A stretch of DNA of 64,000 bases from contig BSYQ01000007.1 in assembly GCA_030272585.1 (NCBI GenBank), forward strand, positions 3,228,001 through 3,292,000. The letters are read 5' to 3'. Positions within the stretch are counted from its first letter, which is position 1. The number at the start of each line of letters is the position of its first letter. Of the stretch, positions 7,987 to 18,897 are shown piece by piece. The notes beneath the pieces are model-generated. The model saw only the letters and a program-made list of their open reading frames with translations, was not told the origin of the DNA and searched no databases. This stretch comes from Bryopsis sp. KO-2023. Lineage: Eukaryota > Chlorophyta > Ulvophyceae > Bryopsidales > Bryopsidaceae. The translations under genes were made by a program, and so were the position numbers.

Positions 7987-9716
7987 ATCATCGATGGTCA
8001 ATGGGCTGCTGACCGGGTGAACATGCAACTTCAAAGGAGGATGGACTCCATGCATTCCCGGCAAAACAGAAACAGAAACAGAAATTACATGTTGCGAAGG
8101 GCCAATCCGCCCTGTTGCAACCACATACAATGTCTCAGCCATGTCCAAAAGTCCACAGAAGATGAAGTCTCCAATAAAACCCCAGTACAATCAACGAGAG
8201 ACCCATCACTAAGGAATCAATGTATCAGAAAGTATTGCCAAAAAACGTTCCCAAGAAAAAGAAACCCGGAACACCAAGCAACAACCAAAAGGAGAGCGAA
8301 AACTACTGTCAAACGCCCACCACAAACGACCAACAAACAAAACGAAACAAACAAACACAAAACAAACAAACAAAAACCACGTCACGGCTGAGCCTCAAGC
8401 CACTGAGCTCGAAAATCCAACGCCCGACGAAGGTAAACAGCCACCCGATACTGACCCGGCAAATTGAACAAACGACGCAACGAAAACCCCGATTCAGACA
8501 CAACCGATCCCACACGCAAACCAGAATACAACGGACAAAAGAACAGGAAATGCCGCTCGTTCTCAGCCGTCCTGGCAACAACACAGGAGAGGTGTTTGGA
8601 GGCTCTGACCGATGGTACCACTATCGAGGTGTGGCACGACGTGTTGTTGTGCACTCAACTGTTTCTGTTATTGATGGCGTTTGTCTGGCGAGGCAATTTT
8701 CATAATAGGAGAAAACAATAAAACAAGGAAGCCTTGTGCGAAAGCGAGACGCGGCTCTCTAGAATTATGCCTCTGGCGATCGGATGAGCTACCAGCTCTG
8801 AGGGAGGGGCTGCAGCAGCAGTCATTACGGACATTCCAGGTGGAGGGTCCACGTTTGGGTTCATTAGAGCGGGGTCTCCAATGTGGCTTAACAGAACGTG
8901 GAGTTGCCGGCGCCTGCAGGCCCCTGGGGCCCCCGCTGTTCGCGGGATCGAAGGCATCTTCCGCTGTGCTGGTGAGCGAGGACTCCATGCCACCATCACG
9001 AGCATCGATGGTTATGGGGCAAAATGATTCTATCAAAACAATGGCTGTGTTTATTGGGACAATTCTGGTTTTTATTTTAACATGTTGTATTTTATTATCT
9101 AGAGTTCATGTGTGTCCGTGTTCTTGGGTGGGACTGCCCCAACGATTTTCCGTCATAAATGTCTTCAACGTCAGTTGAAAAGTTTATGCGGCAGTTGGGC
9201 ACAGGGCGGGTCATTTCGTGGTTGTGGAGGTACTTGGCTTAGCTGTACTCGTTTGAGTGGTCAGGATTTGATGGGCGTATTCGGTGGTTCCGGTGCTGCC
9301 AGGGTGGCAGTCAGACATTTAGTTTGTGTGGTTCTGATTGCAGCATTACAATGCACAGCACAGCACCGCTGTACGACTGTAGTGCTGCACAGCAAGGATA
9401 TAAACGGGCCATTTGTTTTGCTATTCACTTTTCTGCTCTCCCACCCACCCACCCGGTCTATCGGTTTTTTGAATTACATTTGGAAGTTTGGATAAATGGA
9501 TTTTTATGCGTTTTATGGGTTTTTGTCGCTCTCTGGCTCCGAAAAGCCAAACTGGGATATTCTTCTTTGAGAAGGCAAAATGATTCTATCAAAACAATGG
9601 CTGTGTTTATTGGGACAATTCTGGTTTTTATTTTAAGATGTTGTATTTTATTATCTAGAGTTCATGTGTGTCCGTGTTCTTGGGTGGGACTGCCCCAACG
9701 ATTTTCCGTCATAACT
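7987..9716 (+). pseudogene. DIRS copy D3 remnant with 3' repeat block
   Basis: Recombinase homology runs through 7987-8063, is broken by a LINE insertion (8064-8571), and resumes at 8572-9009, decayed like copy D1. The B1 repeat lies at about 9017-9160, an A2-like block near 9370-9440, and B2 at about 9577-9716. The sequence is closer to D1 than to D2. B2 ends directly against LINE endonuclease sequence. Confidence 0.7.
8064..8571 (-). pseudogene. 5'-truncated LINE fragment
   Basis: On the minus strand this encodes the C-terminal ~60 residues of the LINE polyprotein (the ERHFLFFCPLYSGLR zinc-finger end through QWLEAQP), then the 3' UTR hairpin and the CAGAAA-type tail at 8064-8085. Flanks TCCCGGCAA and TCCTGGCAA look like a slightly diverged target duplication in the DIRS recombinase. 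Confidence 0.8.
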
Positions 9717-10071
9717 GAGATAATTTTCTGAGCACAAACGAAGCAAAAGCCGACCATTGGCGTCAACACCACGAGAATCACTAGAAACACGAAGTGGCAA
9801 GTCCGGAACGTCCGGTCCATCACTAGAAGCTGCAGTGCTAGCGTTGAAATCACCCAGAACCAAAACAAAACGAGAATCGCCAAGCGTACCCAAACCAGAA
9901 ATCTCATCCGAAAGAAGGTCCCACACATCCAAATCGCGAAAATCAGAGCCTGCAGAAGGCAGGTAGCAACCAAAACAAATCAACTCAGAAGGACCAATAA
10001 AACAACGAACCCCAACAATCGAACTGCTGGCGTCTTGCACATCCAAAAACGAAACTGATGCATCCAAAGAC
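9717..10071 (-). pseudogene. LINE endonuclease, C-terminal half
   Basis: Minus-strand reading gives the second half of an apurinic-endonuclease-like (EEP) domain, including LVLGDFNAST, the catalytic Asp/Asn motif of L1-type nucleases. Its N-terminal half lies at 11052-11262 in the same orientation. The two halves were separated by a plus-strand LINE fragment. The left side is cut off by the D3 B2 end. Confidence 0.8.
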
Positions 10072-11051
10072 TTCCTCTACTACTTCAACAAGAACGCGGT
10101 TCGGTTTTGGAATCGTATGATGACTTTGCCTGTCGACCATCCGGCTCGGCAGTTGATCGTTTGGCTCCAATCGGAAGCCACGGTCTCTCAGCGCTCTTGG
10201 TGGGTTTTGTTCAAGGATATGGTGCGCCGATTTGCTCCTGGATTCGATGGATCTGGAGAAGTGGACCTTGCGTCGTGGACCGCGGCGTATAAGGCGGACA
10301 TTGTGGCTCGTCTTCGTTCGGGACATCCTCGTATTGTTGCGTTTTACAACGTGTTCAAGCCGGTGTTCGGCTACTCGAGAGCGCTGTCTTCTTTCGAGGA
10401 TGTGGGGCTGCGGACGGTGTGGGTGCGTTTTCGTGCGCGTTTGCACGGTTTGGAGATCGACGTGGCGGATCTGCTACGGAGGGATGTGCCTTTGCACGAG
10501 CGTTTCTGTCCTTATTGTTTGTCGCAAGGCAACAGGAAGGCTGAGAACGAGCGGCATTTCTTGTTCTTTTGTCCGTTGTATTCTGGTTTGCGTGTGGGAT
10601 CGGTTGTGTCTGAATCGGGGTTTTCGTTGCGTCGTTTGTTCAATTTGCCGGGTCAGTATCGGGTGGCTGTTTACCTTCGTCGGGCGTTGGATTTTCGAGC
10701 TCAGTGGCTTGAGGCTCAGCCGTGACGTGGTTTTTGTTTGTTTGTTTTGTGTTTGTTTGTTTCGTTTTGTTTGTTGGTCGTTTGTGGTGGGCGTTTGACA
10801 GTAGTTTTCGCTCTCCTTTTGGTTGTTGCTTGGTGTTCCGGGTTTCTTTTTCTTGGGAACGTTTTTTGGCAATACTTTCTGATACATTGATTCCTTAGTG
10901 ATGGGTCTCTCGTTGATTGTACTGGGGTTTTATTGGAGACTTCATCTTCTGTGGACTTTTGGACATGGCTGAGACATTGTATGTGGTTGCAACAGGGCGG
11001 ATTGGCCCTTCGCAACATGTAATTTCTGTTTCTGTTTCTGTTTCTGTTTCC
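10072..11051 (+). mobile_element. 5'-truncated LINE inserted in a sister LINE's endonuclease
   Basis: The insert codes in one frame to a TGA at 10723-10725 for the polyprotein C terminus. This includes a gag-knuckle-like finger (CPYCLSQGNRKAENERHF followed by Cys) typical of non-LTR retrotransposon C termini. The 3' UTR, hairpin (10985-11015) and (TTTCTG)n tail follow. TTCC is present at both junctions (about 10068-10071 and 11050-11055), a short target duplication. Removal restores the endonuclease reading frame across the junction (...GVMVRK / SLDASVS...). The reverse transcriptase is missing. Confidence 0.82.
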
Positions 11052-11262
11052 GTACCATAACCCCAACACCCCCAGACCGTCGACGTACCCCCTGACGTGA
11101 CCGTAACAAAACAGAAAAATCCGAAAACCGTTCATAAAACGCCTCATCCCCAATCTCTTGCAAAAACAAAATATCAACCTGGTCTAAAACATCTTCGAAA
11201 AAACAACCCTTCCAATCAGCCGCCGCCCGGACATTCCAAGTCCCCACCCTCAGGAACACCGA
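11052..11262 (-). pseudogene. LINE endonuclease, N-terminal half
   Basis: The minus-strand product begins with the EEP hallmark GTWNVRAAADWKG, followed by VDILFLQEIG, which contains the metal-binding Glu. The reading frame stops at the insertion boundary with the plus-strand LINE. The true ATG was not identified because the first Met of the open frame is a GTG codon. Confidence 0.78.
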
Positions 11263-11573
11263 ACGGCGGCACCCCTAGTTACCACCCGAGGTGGAAACCA
11301 ATGCCATAGACGAACCTGGTGGTGGCATGGAAGAAGCGGGAGCCGGCGCAGAAGGACGAGCGCGAACAGGGCCATAAACAAGGTCAACAGAGTGTGGCTC
11401 CTCCCAGTGACGCGTTTTAAATATTATGATTAAGGTAAACCGGCCAGCGACAGGGTCGCTGGGTAAGACGGGCTGTTGCTTTGGATGAACAGAACTGAAC
11501 GGGTTACGAGAGAGACTTTTCGTTATATTTGAAATGATATATTATCGTTTAGGTGGTTTTTGTGAGGATTCGA
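11263..11573. other. Probable LINE 5' region, no gene
   Basis: This lies upstream (minus sense) of the endonuclease start, probably 5' UTR of that LINE followed by target DNA. No coding signal or repeat recognised. Confidence 0.35.
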
Positions 11574-12608
11574 TAGAAACAGAAACAGAAACAGAAATTA
11601 CATGTTGCGAAGGGCAAATCCGCCCTGTTGCAACCACATACAATGTCTCAGCCATGTCCAAAAGTCCACAGAAGATGAAGTCTCCAATAAAACCCCAATA
11701 CAATCAACGAGAGACCCATCACTAGGTTATTAATGTATCAGAAAGTATTGCCAAAAACGTTCCCAAGAAAAAGAAACCTGGAACACCAAGCAACAACCAA
11801 AAGGAGAGCGAAAACTACTGTCAAACGCCCACCACAAACAACCAACGACCAACAAACGAAATCAAACAAACAAACACAAAACAAACGAATAAAAACCACG
11901 TCACGGCTGAGCCTCAAGCCACTGAGAGCGAAAATCCAACACCCGTCGAAGGTAAACAGCCACCCGATACTGACCCGGCAAATTGAATAAACGACGCAAC
12001 GAACACCCCGATTCAGACACCACCGATCCCGCACGCAAACCAGAATACAACGGACAAAAGAAAAGAAAATGCCGCTCGTTCTCGGCCGTCCTGTCGCCTT
12101 GCGACAAACAATAAGGACAGAAACGCTCGTGCAAAGGCACGTCCCTCCGTTGCAGATCCGCCACATCGATCTCCAAACCGTGCAAACGCGCACGAAAACG
12201 CACCCACACCGTTCGCAGCCCGATGTCTTCGAAAGAAGACAGCGCTCTCGAGTATCCAAACACCGGCTTGAACACGTTGTAAAACGCCACGATACGAGGA
12301 TGTCCCGAACGAAGACGAGCCACGATGTCCGCCTTATACGCCGCGGTCCACGACGCAAGGTCCACCTCAGCAGAACCATCGAATCCAGGAGCGAATCGAC
12401 GCACCATGTCCTTGAACAGTACCCACCAAGAGCGCTGAGAAACCGTGGCCTCCGATCGAAGCCAAACGATCAACTGACGAGCCGGATGGTCCACAGGCAA
12501 AGTCATCATGCGATTCCAGAATCGCACCGCGTTCTTGTTGAAGTAGTAAAGGATCGGCAGAGCGCCCATCTCCAGGTACACAACGTTACGAAGAGTCCTC
12601 ACGGGCAG
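11574..12608 (-). pseudogene. 5'-truncated LINE with the polyprotein C terminus
   Basis: The minus strand carries an ORF from about 12602 to 11901, encoding the last ~230 residues of the LINE polyprotein. It has the same finger (CPYCLSQGDRTAENERHF then Cys) as the copy at 10072. The 3' UTR hairpin and (CAGAAA)n tail at 11574-11600 follow. The copy is truncated within the region downstream of the RT, a normal outcome of target-primed reverse transcription. The two copies differ by scattered substitutions, so they are separate insertions. Confidence 0.82.
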
Positions 12609-13035
12609 CTAGTATATGCTGGTTTCATGGTTCGGTTGATTGTGTTCGGTGGAACGCCTGGGATGTTTTGTGAGCACTTGATTGTTGCGCCTGGCGGCTT
12701 TAGTGGTTGTTTCCGAGAGTGAATGAGTTCTTTTGGATCTTTGGGTTTGAGGTATTATGGGGTGCCGAGGAAAGGCCCTTAGAACTAATTGAGCAAAATA
12801 CCTTTTAGCCGGGTCGAGTTCTTGTAGTTTGGTTTTTTTTGGTCGCTATTGACTTTCCTGAGGAAGGGTTAACAGGGCCTGGTCCCCGCGGGTTTATCCC
12901 CTGTTTGTCTTCCGGTCGCGGTCGCGGTCGGTTCAGTCGCGCCGGTCTAACTCGCACGCCGGTCGCGCGGTCGCTACGGCGGCTAACGCGACCCTAAAAA
13001 TAAAATAAATAAACGGAAATTAAATTTTAATTGGC
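12609..13035. other. No gene recognised
   Basis: Mixed sequence with a CG-rich stretch of GGTCGCGGTCGCGG-like repeats at 12912-12985. I see no ORF or element ends here. Confidence 0.4.
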
Positions 13036-13250
13036 GAGGATGGCCTGAGACTTCGAAGTTTCGATCCCCGTGCATCCGTCCGTCCGTCACTCCGTTGAGG
13101 TGACTGGACGGAGTGACGGACGGGCGTATACACGGGGGTCGAAACTTTGAAGTCTCCGGCCATGTTTATTGGCGCGAAGATGGCCTGAGACTTCGAAGTT
13201 TCGACCCCCGTGCATCTGTCCGTCTGTCACTCCGTTGAGGTGACTGGACT
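13036..13250. repeat. Direct plus inverted repeat cluster
   Basis: The segment GATGGCCTGAGACTTCGAAG...CCGTGCATC...CACTCCGTTGAGGTGACTGG occurs at about 13040-13108 and again at 13184-13248. Between them lies an inverted partial copy (ACGGGGGTCGAAACTTTGAAG, 13130-13165). The arms can form hairpins. The family is unknown. Confidence 0.6.
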
Positions 13251-13286
13251 GATGATGGGGCGAAACCAAAATAGTCATTCGCCTCA

Positions 13287-13332
13287 GAAACAGAAACAGA
13301 AACAGAAATTACATGTTGCGAATTACATGTTA
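13287..13332 (-). mobile_element. 46-bp LINE-tail insertion with target duplication
   Basis: The LINE 3' terminal sequence in antisense, (CAGAAA)n then TTACATGTTGCGAATTACAT, is bounded by the 11-bp duplication CATTCGCCTCA (13276-13286 and 13333-13343). It has the same composition and starts at nearly the same point as the insertion at 774-816. Confidence 0.8.
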
Positions 13333-13389
13333 CATTCGCCTCACGGGTTGGCGTGTTTCCAGAACACCCGGGGAGGCGTGCTTTCCGGC

Positions 13390-13420
13390 GGTTAACGGGC
13401 GTCTACGACGCCCGTTAACC
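13390..13420. repeat. Perfect 14-bp palindrome with 3-bp loop
   Basis: GGTTAACGGGCGTC, TAC, GACGCCCGTTAACC: a perfect hairpin of 14 bp with a 3-base loop, close to the LINE-tail insertion. Function unknown; it could be an element end or a fold-back scar. Confidence 0.7.
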
Positions 13421-13507
13421 CCTCTTGACTTTCCTCAAAAAAGGTTCGGATTTTGGGTAACCTTTCTCTTGAGAGGGGGAAGGGTGTAACGTTCGATGTG
13501 ATGGGAC

Positions 13508-14234
13508 CAGAGTTGTGCGCCAGGCCGAATATCCTTAACGACAACGGAACGGCAACGGCAATGGCAATTAACGGCCGTTAATTGCCGTGAAAACCGTTGC
13601 CGTACCGTTGTCGGACAACGGTTTAACGGCCGTTGCAACGGCCACCGTTAACGGCACTTTTTAAGTACAGTAGTGGCAGTCGTTACTAATGCGATTATAC
13701 ATGTGCAGTTCATTCCCTTTTTCGTTCCCCACTCGTTTCGCGTGAGTGAGAAAGACGCTTTAAATTCAAACCAAAAGAAAGTCGAAGTCGTTCCGAGCAC
13801 GTCGCACTTTGTCGCGTGCGAAACGAGTGAGAAACAAGGGAGAAAAACCAGTTTCTTTTATTTCCACAGAAACTGGCGTATCTCCCTCGTTTCTCACTCG
13901 TTTCGCACGCGACAAAGTGCGACGTGCTCGGGAAACGTTATTCGTTTCCTTGGTTATGTTTTTATAGAGTTTCACGACCTGCCTTGCGTTCGAAACAAGC
14001 GAGGAGAGAATGAGATGGTTGGATTCCATATTAATAATGCTTCTAATTTAGTAACACTTGCCGTTGTGGTTTTCAACAACGGAAGACGCCGTTGCAACGG
14101 CTCTGTGACCGTTAACGACGTTTTAACGGCCATTAACGGTCACACGGAACCGCTGACGGTAACGGTACGACAACGGCCCGTTACCGTTAACGACGCCGTT
14201 ATTCACGGCGCCGTTGCAACGGCGCACAACTCTG
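13508..14234. mobile_element. hAT-type MITE, CAGAGTTGTGC family, long copy
   Basis: Terminal repeats CAGAGTTGTGCGCC / GGCGCACAACTCTG are flanked by the exact 8-bp duplication GATGGGAC (13500-13507, 14235-14242). Subterminal arms are packed with AACGG/CCGTT motifs. No transposase. A second full copy is at 33419-33650 and a truncated one at 35213. Confidence 0.85.
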
Positions 14235-14408
14235 GATGGGACTGATCGAGGTGATTTAGACTTGGATCTGGGTTCGTGTTTAGTACTTATGTGAGAGCGT
14301 TTGGGAACCCTGTAACTTGTTTTCGATCGAACAATCCTGTCTAGAACAATTCAAGAATGTTCTAGAAGGTCGCTCAGCACCACAGGAATGGCCGTGGGGC
14401 TGAGCTGG

Positions 14409-15460
14409 CATACTATGGATCCGATCACGATCTGATCGGTCGCCGATCAGACCTGCCAGGGCCGATCATCGATCAGATCGGTCGCCCCACCTGATCGGCA
14501 GTTTTTGATCGGTCTGATCGTGGTCGGCCGATCAAAAACTGCCGATCAGGTGCCGACAGGGTGCGACGCTTGATCGAGATCGTGATCGGGATCGGAGCTG
14601 CCGATCAGATCGGTATCATGATCAATTGATTCCGATCATGATCGGTCCCATGATCAATTGATCGGTCAATTGATCGGTCTTACGAAAATGCCCACAAATC
14701 ACCACCCGAAGGTATTTCTGGAAGTGTAAGGATTCGAACGTAGGACCTCACTGACTGGAATCAAGCAAATCATCGCTTGGACCACCCTGAGCCACGATCA
14801 CTAGGTCATCCGTGTTATTATATACCTAATCAGTCAGTCCGACAAACTGAGGTATATAATAACACGGATGACCTAATGATCGTGGCTCAGGGTGGTCCAA
14901 GCGTCGATGTGCTTGATTCTAGTTAGTGAGGTCCTAGGTTCGAATCCTTACACGTCCAGAAACACCTTCGGGTGGTGACTTGTTGGTATTCTTGTAAGAC
15001 CGATCAATTGACCGATCAATTGATCATGGGACCGATCATGATCGGAATCTTAAATTAAATTCCGATCAATTGATCCATGGCCGATCATGGTCGGAGGTGA
15101 TCGGATCAACATCCGATTAATCGGCGTTTCACCGATCTTGATCGACCGATCACGTGCCGACAAGTCGCGACGCTTGATCGTGATCGTGGTCGTGATCGGA
15201 GCTGCCGATCAGATCGATAATCGGAAGCCCGATCCCGATCACGATCAGGCTTTGATCGGCCGATCACGATCATCGATCAGGTTTTAATCGGCCGATCACG
15301 ATCACGATCATCGATCATGATCGGTAAAAAAAAAAAAAAAAAAAAACCGATCATTTTTAGAATGATGTGGAACGAGATCGTGTCAAGTCAGATCAGTGAA
15401 ACGACCTGTCCTGACATCGAAAATGGACGGCCGATCATTTCCGATCACGTCCATAGTATG
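14409..15460. mobile_element. Non-autonomous hAT element with GATC-rich arms (copy M2)
   Basis: Ends CATACTATGGATC / GTCCATAGTATG with the 8-bp duplication TGAGCTGG at 14401-14408 and 15461-15468. GATC-rich arms, an A20 run at about 15327-15346 and a central tRNA-like inverted pair match copy M1. Plus-strand A and B boxes are at 14893-14903 and 14937-14947; the minus-strand partner lies at 14730-14784. The right ~140 bp closely match the right end of the large hAT element at 34.75-34.88 kb. Confidence 0.85.
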
Positions 15461-15694
15461 TGAGCTGGGCTCTGATTGAAAGGACTGCAAGGTCTGATGC
15501 CTTGCAGCATTGATGCAGACTGATGTTACAGCCTATGATCGGTTAGGATCAAGGCTGCTAGGGTATTCTATAAGTTCTTGGGGTTTGAACGTTCTTGTAA
15601 CCTTACTTTGGGATTGAACTCCCTTTGCCTCGCTTCCAAGTCGTCTATTCTTTCCCTCCAAGCCGTTTCAGGCTTGCAATTCACAGCCAGCACC
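15461..15694. other. No gene recognised
   Basis: Short spacer between two hAT elements, beginning with the M2 target duplication. No ORF or repeat supported. Confidence 0.4.
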
Positions 15695-15744
15695 CATACT
15701 ATGGATCCGATCACGATTTGATCGGTCGCCGATCAAGTGAGGCG

Positions 15745-16315
15745 ACCGATCAAATCGTGATCGACCGATCTCCGATCTGATCGGCGACCGATCAGACCTG
15801 CCAGGGCCGATCATCGATTTGGATCGGCCGATCTCCGATCTGATCGGTCGTCCAGTCTGATCGGCAGTGTGCAACGCTTGATCGAAATCGTGATCGGGAA
15901 CGGCGCGACCGACTATAATCGGCTTGCGCCGATCATGATCGGCGCAACACCGATCGTGATCGGTGGGTCGTCTGCGTCAAGAATCGATCATTGGTCGCGG
16001 GTGAGATGCAGGTGAGTCACGCGGGCACATCGCATGTTCGGTTGCTGTTAATCTGGTGAGCGTTTAACTCCACGTCTTATCAGCGCCCCGTTCGAAATGG
16101 GCCGGCATGGAAAAAGAAAAGCGCTCGTCACCCCTGAGAGGTCGGGGCAACGCCCACACACGTCCCAGAGGAGACCAGTTCCGACCGGATCTGGAAGCGG
16201 GGGGTTGGAACCTCGTCACCAGAGCAGCGTTCCATCCGTGGGGCCGCAGGGGTCGGGGCAAGCATCTGACCTTACCAACAGTGCGTTACTCGCCGATCTG
16301 TTCCGCCTTGTTGTA
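15745..16315 (+). repeat. 571-bp duplicated hAT left-arm segment, copy 1
   Basis: This is collinear with 18110-18680 at a constant offset of 2365 bases. Copy 1 ends with TTGTA, where an LTR retrotransposon inserted. Copy 2 continues uninterrupted from the same point (TTGTACTCTTATGG), showing the empty site. Confidence 0.85.
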
Positions 16316-18085
16316 TGTTACAAGTGATCACCGAGATGTCTAGTAAGCACTAGCTAGAGCTACAGACTAGCTATGGGCACTAGTGATAGCCTAGTCAGAG
16401 CTTAAGGTCCATAGGATCCCAATAGGAGATCCTATAGCTCAAGAACCTTGGTGCCTCGCCCTAATGACATTAGTCAAGGGTCCCATCAATGAGTGGGGGT
16501 TTGATGGGTTAAGGAGGCTTCGAGGGAGGGTTCTGGGAGGTTTTTGTAACAGTTGGTTTCGGAGCAGGAAGAGAGCGCGTCACGTTTTGACGCATAAGTA
16601 CGCCATAACAACTCGGAATTGGACAAAACAGGAGTCTAAAAGTAAGCCGAGAACAGGGCGCTTCGTTTGAAACTTGTTTGAGGTCAATCGGAGTTGTCAG
16701 TGGAAAGTTACAGCCCGACAAAGTTAGGGTTTGTTTTCTGAATCATTGGAAAGCTAGTTCTGTGAGTTCGAGGAGACCCAAGAGGTCCTCGAGGGGCTAG
16801 TGAAGCGATAAAAGTTGGGTTTCAGAATTTTGGGCAAATTTCCATTGTTTTGCTGTGTTGGGTTTGTGTCCAAAGGAAACCAAAATAAAAAGTGACCATG
16901 AGTCAAGAAGAACAAGAGGTACTTGCCTTAGAAGAAGGGTCTGTTCTGGAGGAAGTCAATGAGGACTCTCCAAGTGAAAGAACAGAGGGACCACAGTCCC
17001 CTAGCACTCTCAGGTCTAAAGTGACCAAAGAAGAGAAAGATGCTAGCCTAGGCAAAACCAGAAGAGTGACTGCTGATAAACCTGAAAAGTACCAGGGCAA
17101 AGTCCCGTGGCCAGAATTCCGTTTGGAGTTAGCCATGTACTTCAGGGCAGCAAAAGTCCCAAGAGAGGAGTGGGGAGTGATTGCACCTACTTTCCTCGGA
17201 TCAAAACCCCGCCGACATTTATTGGCTAGGGTACCCAAGGAAGAACTCGAGGACGGGTCTTTATCTTGGGAAAAATTCTGCCAAGTCCTGGAAGATGGCA
17301 CATTTGGAGATCTTGCCACAGATTACTCCATAAATAATGCCCTTACTTCCTGCAAGGATCATATTGACCAGAAGGTCGATACTCCTGGCTTCGTACGCTT
17401 TGTGGATGCTCACTTAGCAATGCGAAAAGAGCCAATGGACGACACTACCAAGTGTTGGATCCTTCTGAGGGGCCTCCATCCACACTTGTGCAAACAAGTG
17501 GAGACTGATACACTTGGTCGGGAATGGAGAAGCTACTCAGCCTTGCGAACGTATGTGTTGGCTAAAGCCCCGGGTCACGATGCTCGTTTTCCGTTGAAAA
17601 CTACGGACCGGAAGGCTAAAAAGAGAGGTATGGAAACTACCTTCTCAGATCCAGCCAAAGGAAGTAAGAAGAGGCATCAGCCTAAGCAACCAAGGCTTAA
17701 AGCTCAAAGTGGCACTCAGCCCTCACGCAGACCGGTGGTACGGTTGACCGAGAGTGAGAGGGAGGCTCGCAAGAAAGCTGGCTTATGCTGGTTTTGTGGG
17801 GAACCATGGGCAAGAGGCCATAAGTGTGGTCAGTCGAAAAAGGTGAACCTCAGTTCTTGTGAAGTCCCACTTGAGTGGACACAATTGAGAGATCAGAAGA
17901 GTCTGAATCCACATTCCACAATTGACCCAATGGACATTGATTGTGATGCTTTTCTTGCACCAATCTTGACCAGAAGTCAAAAGAGTGAAGAAATGAAATC
18001 TTCTGTGGAATTTAGGGATGAGAGAGAAGATTCTCACCAAGGAATTACAAGGGCGGAGTTCCAACGTCTTGAGACACTTTCAGGC
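16316..18085 (+). mobile_element. Truncated Ty3/gypsy element: 5' LTR, PBS, gag
   Basis: The 236-bp LTR (16316-16551) begins TGTTAC and ends GTAACA. The primer-binding site TGGTTTCGGAGC is at 16554-16565 and a gag ORF follows. The element stops abruptly at about 18085, where hAT sequence resumes, so pol and the 3' LTR are lost. The 5' flank TTGTA is the expected 5-bp target site. Confidence 0.8.
16898..18085 (+). pseudogene. Ty3/gypsy gag, 3' truncated
   Basis: The open frame runs from ATG 16898 (the upstream Met position is GTG) for about 396 codons before entering hAT sequence. The N terminus is acidic, a retrotransposon gag capsid-like region lies around residues 60-220, and a basic stretch precedes a zinc-knuckle variant CWFCGEPWARGHKC. 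This form is common at the gag/protease boundary of plant-type chromoviruses. It would assemble particles and bind RNA, but without pol this copy is not autonomous. Confidence 0.8.
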
Positions 18086-18109
18086 CGCGACCGACTATAA
18101 TCGGCTGCC

Positions 18110-18680
18110 ACCGATCAAATCGTGATCGACCGATCTCCGATCTGATCGGCGACCGATCAGACCTGCCAGGGCCGATCATCGATTTGGATCGGCCGATCTC
18201 CGATCTGATCGGTCGTCCAGTCTGATCGGCAGTGTGCAACGCTTGATCGAAATCGTGATCGGGAACGGCGCGACCGACTATAATCGGCTTGCGCCGATCA
18301 TGATCGGCGCAACACCGATCGTGATCGGTGGGTCGTCTGCGTCAAGAATCGATCATTGGTCGCGGGTGAGATGCAGGTGAGTCACGCGGGCACATCGCAT
18401 GTTCGGTTGCTGTTAATCTGGTGAGCGTTTAACTCCACGTCTTATCAGCGCCCCGTTCGAAATGGGCCGGCATGGAAAAAGAAAAGCGCTCGTCACCCCT
18501 GAGAGGTCGGGGCAACGCCCACACACGTCCCAGAGGAGACCAGTTCCGACCGGATCTGGAAGCGGGGGGTTGGAACCTCGTCACCAGAGCAGCGTTCCAT
18601 CCGTGGGGCCGCAGGGGTCGGGGCAAGCATCTGACCTTACCAACAGTGCGTTACTCGCCGATCTGTTCCGCCTTGTTGTA
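18110..18680 (+). repeat. 571-bp duplicated hAT left-arm segment, copy 2
   Basis: Second copy of 15745-16315, without the LTR-element insertion. It leads directly into the 5' region of the transposase gene. Confidence 0.85.
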
Positions 18681-18897
18681 CTCTTATGGTTCTGTGGGGG
18701 GGGTGAGGTGTTCCCTTGTTGGATTGTGTGAGGTGCTTGTGCTTTCTCCAGTTGTTCTGGTTCTGCTTTTGTGAGGTGTTTGTCCTGTCCTGCCTTGCCC
18801 TGCAGTGAACAGAAATGGAAAGGAAGCTGACGTGCTGGAACTGGGTGCAAGCCCTCCTGTGATTCCTGTTCGGAAGAGTAACACATGGGTTGACAAG

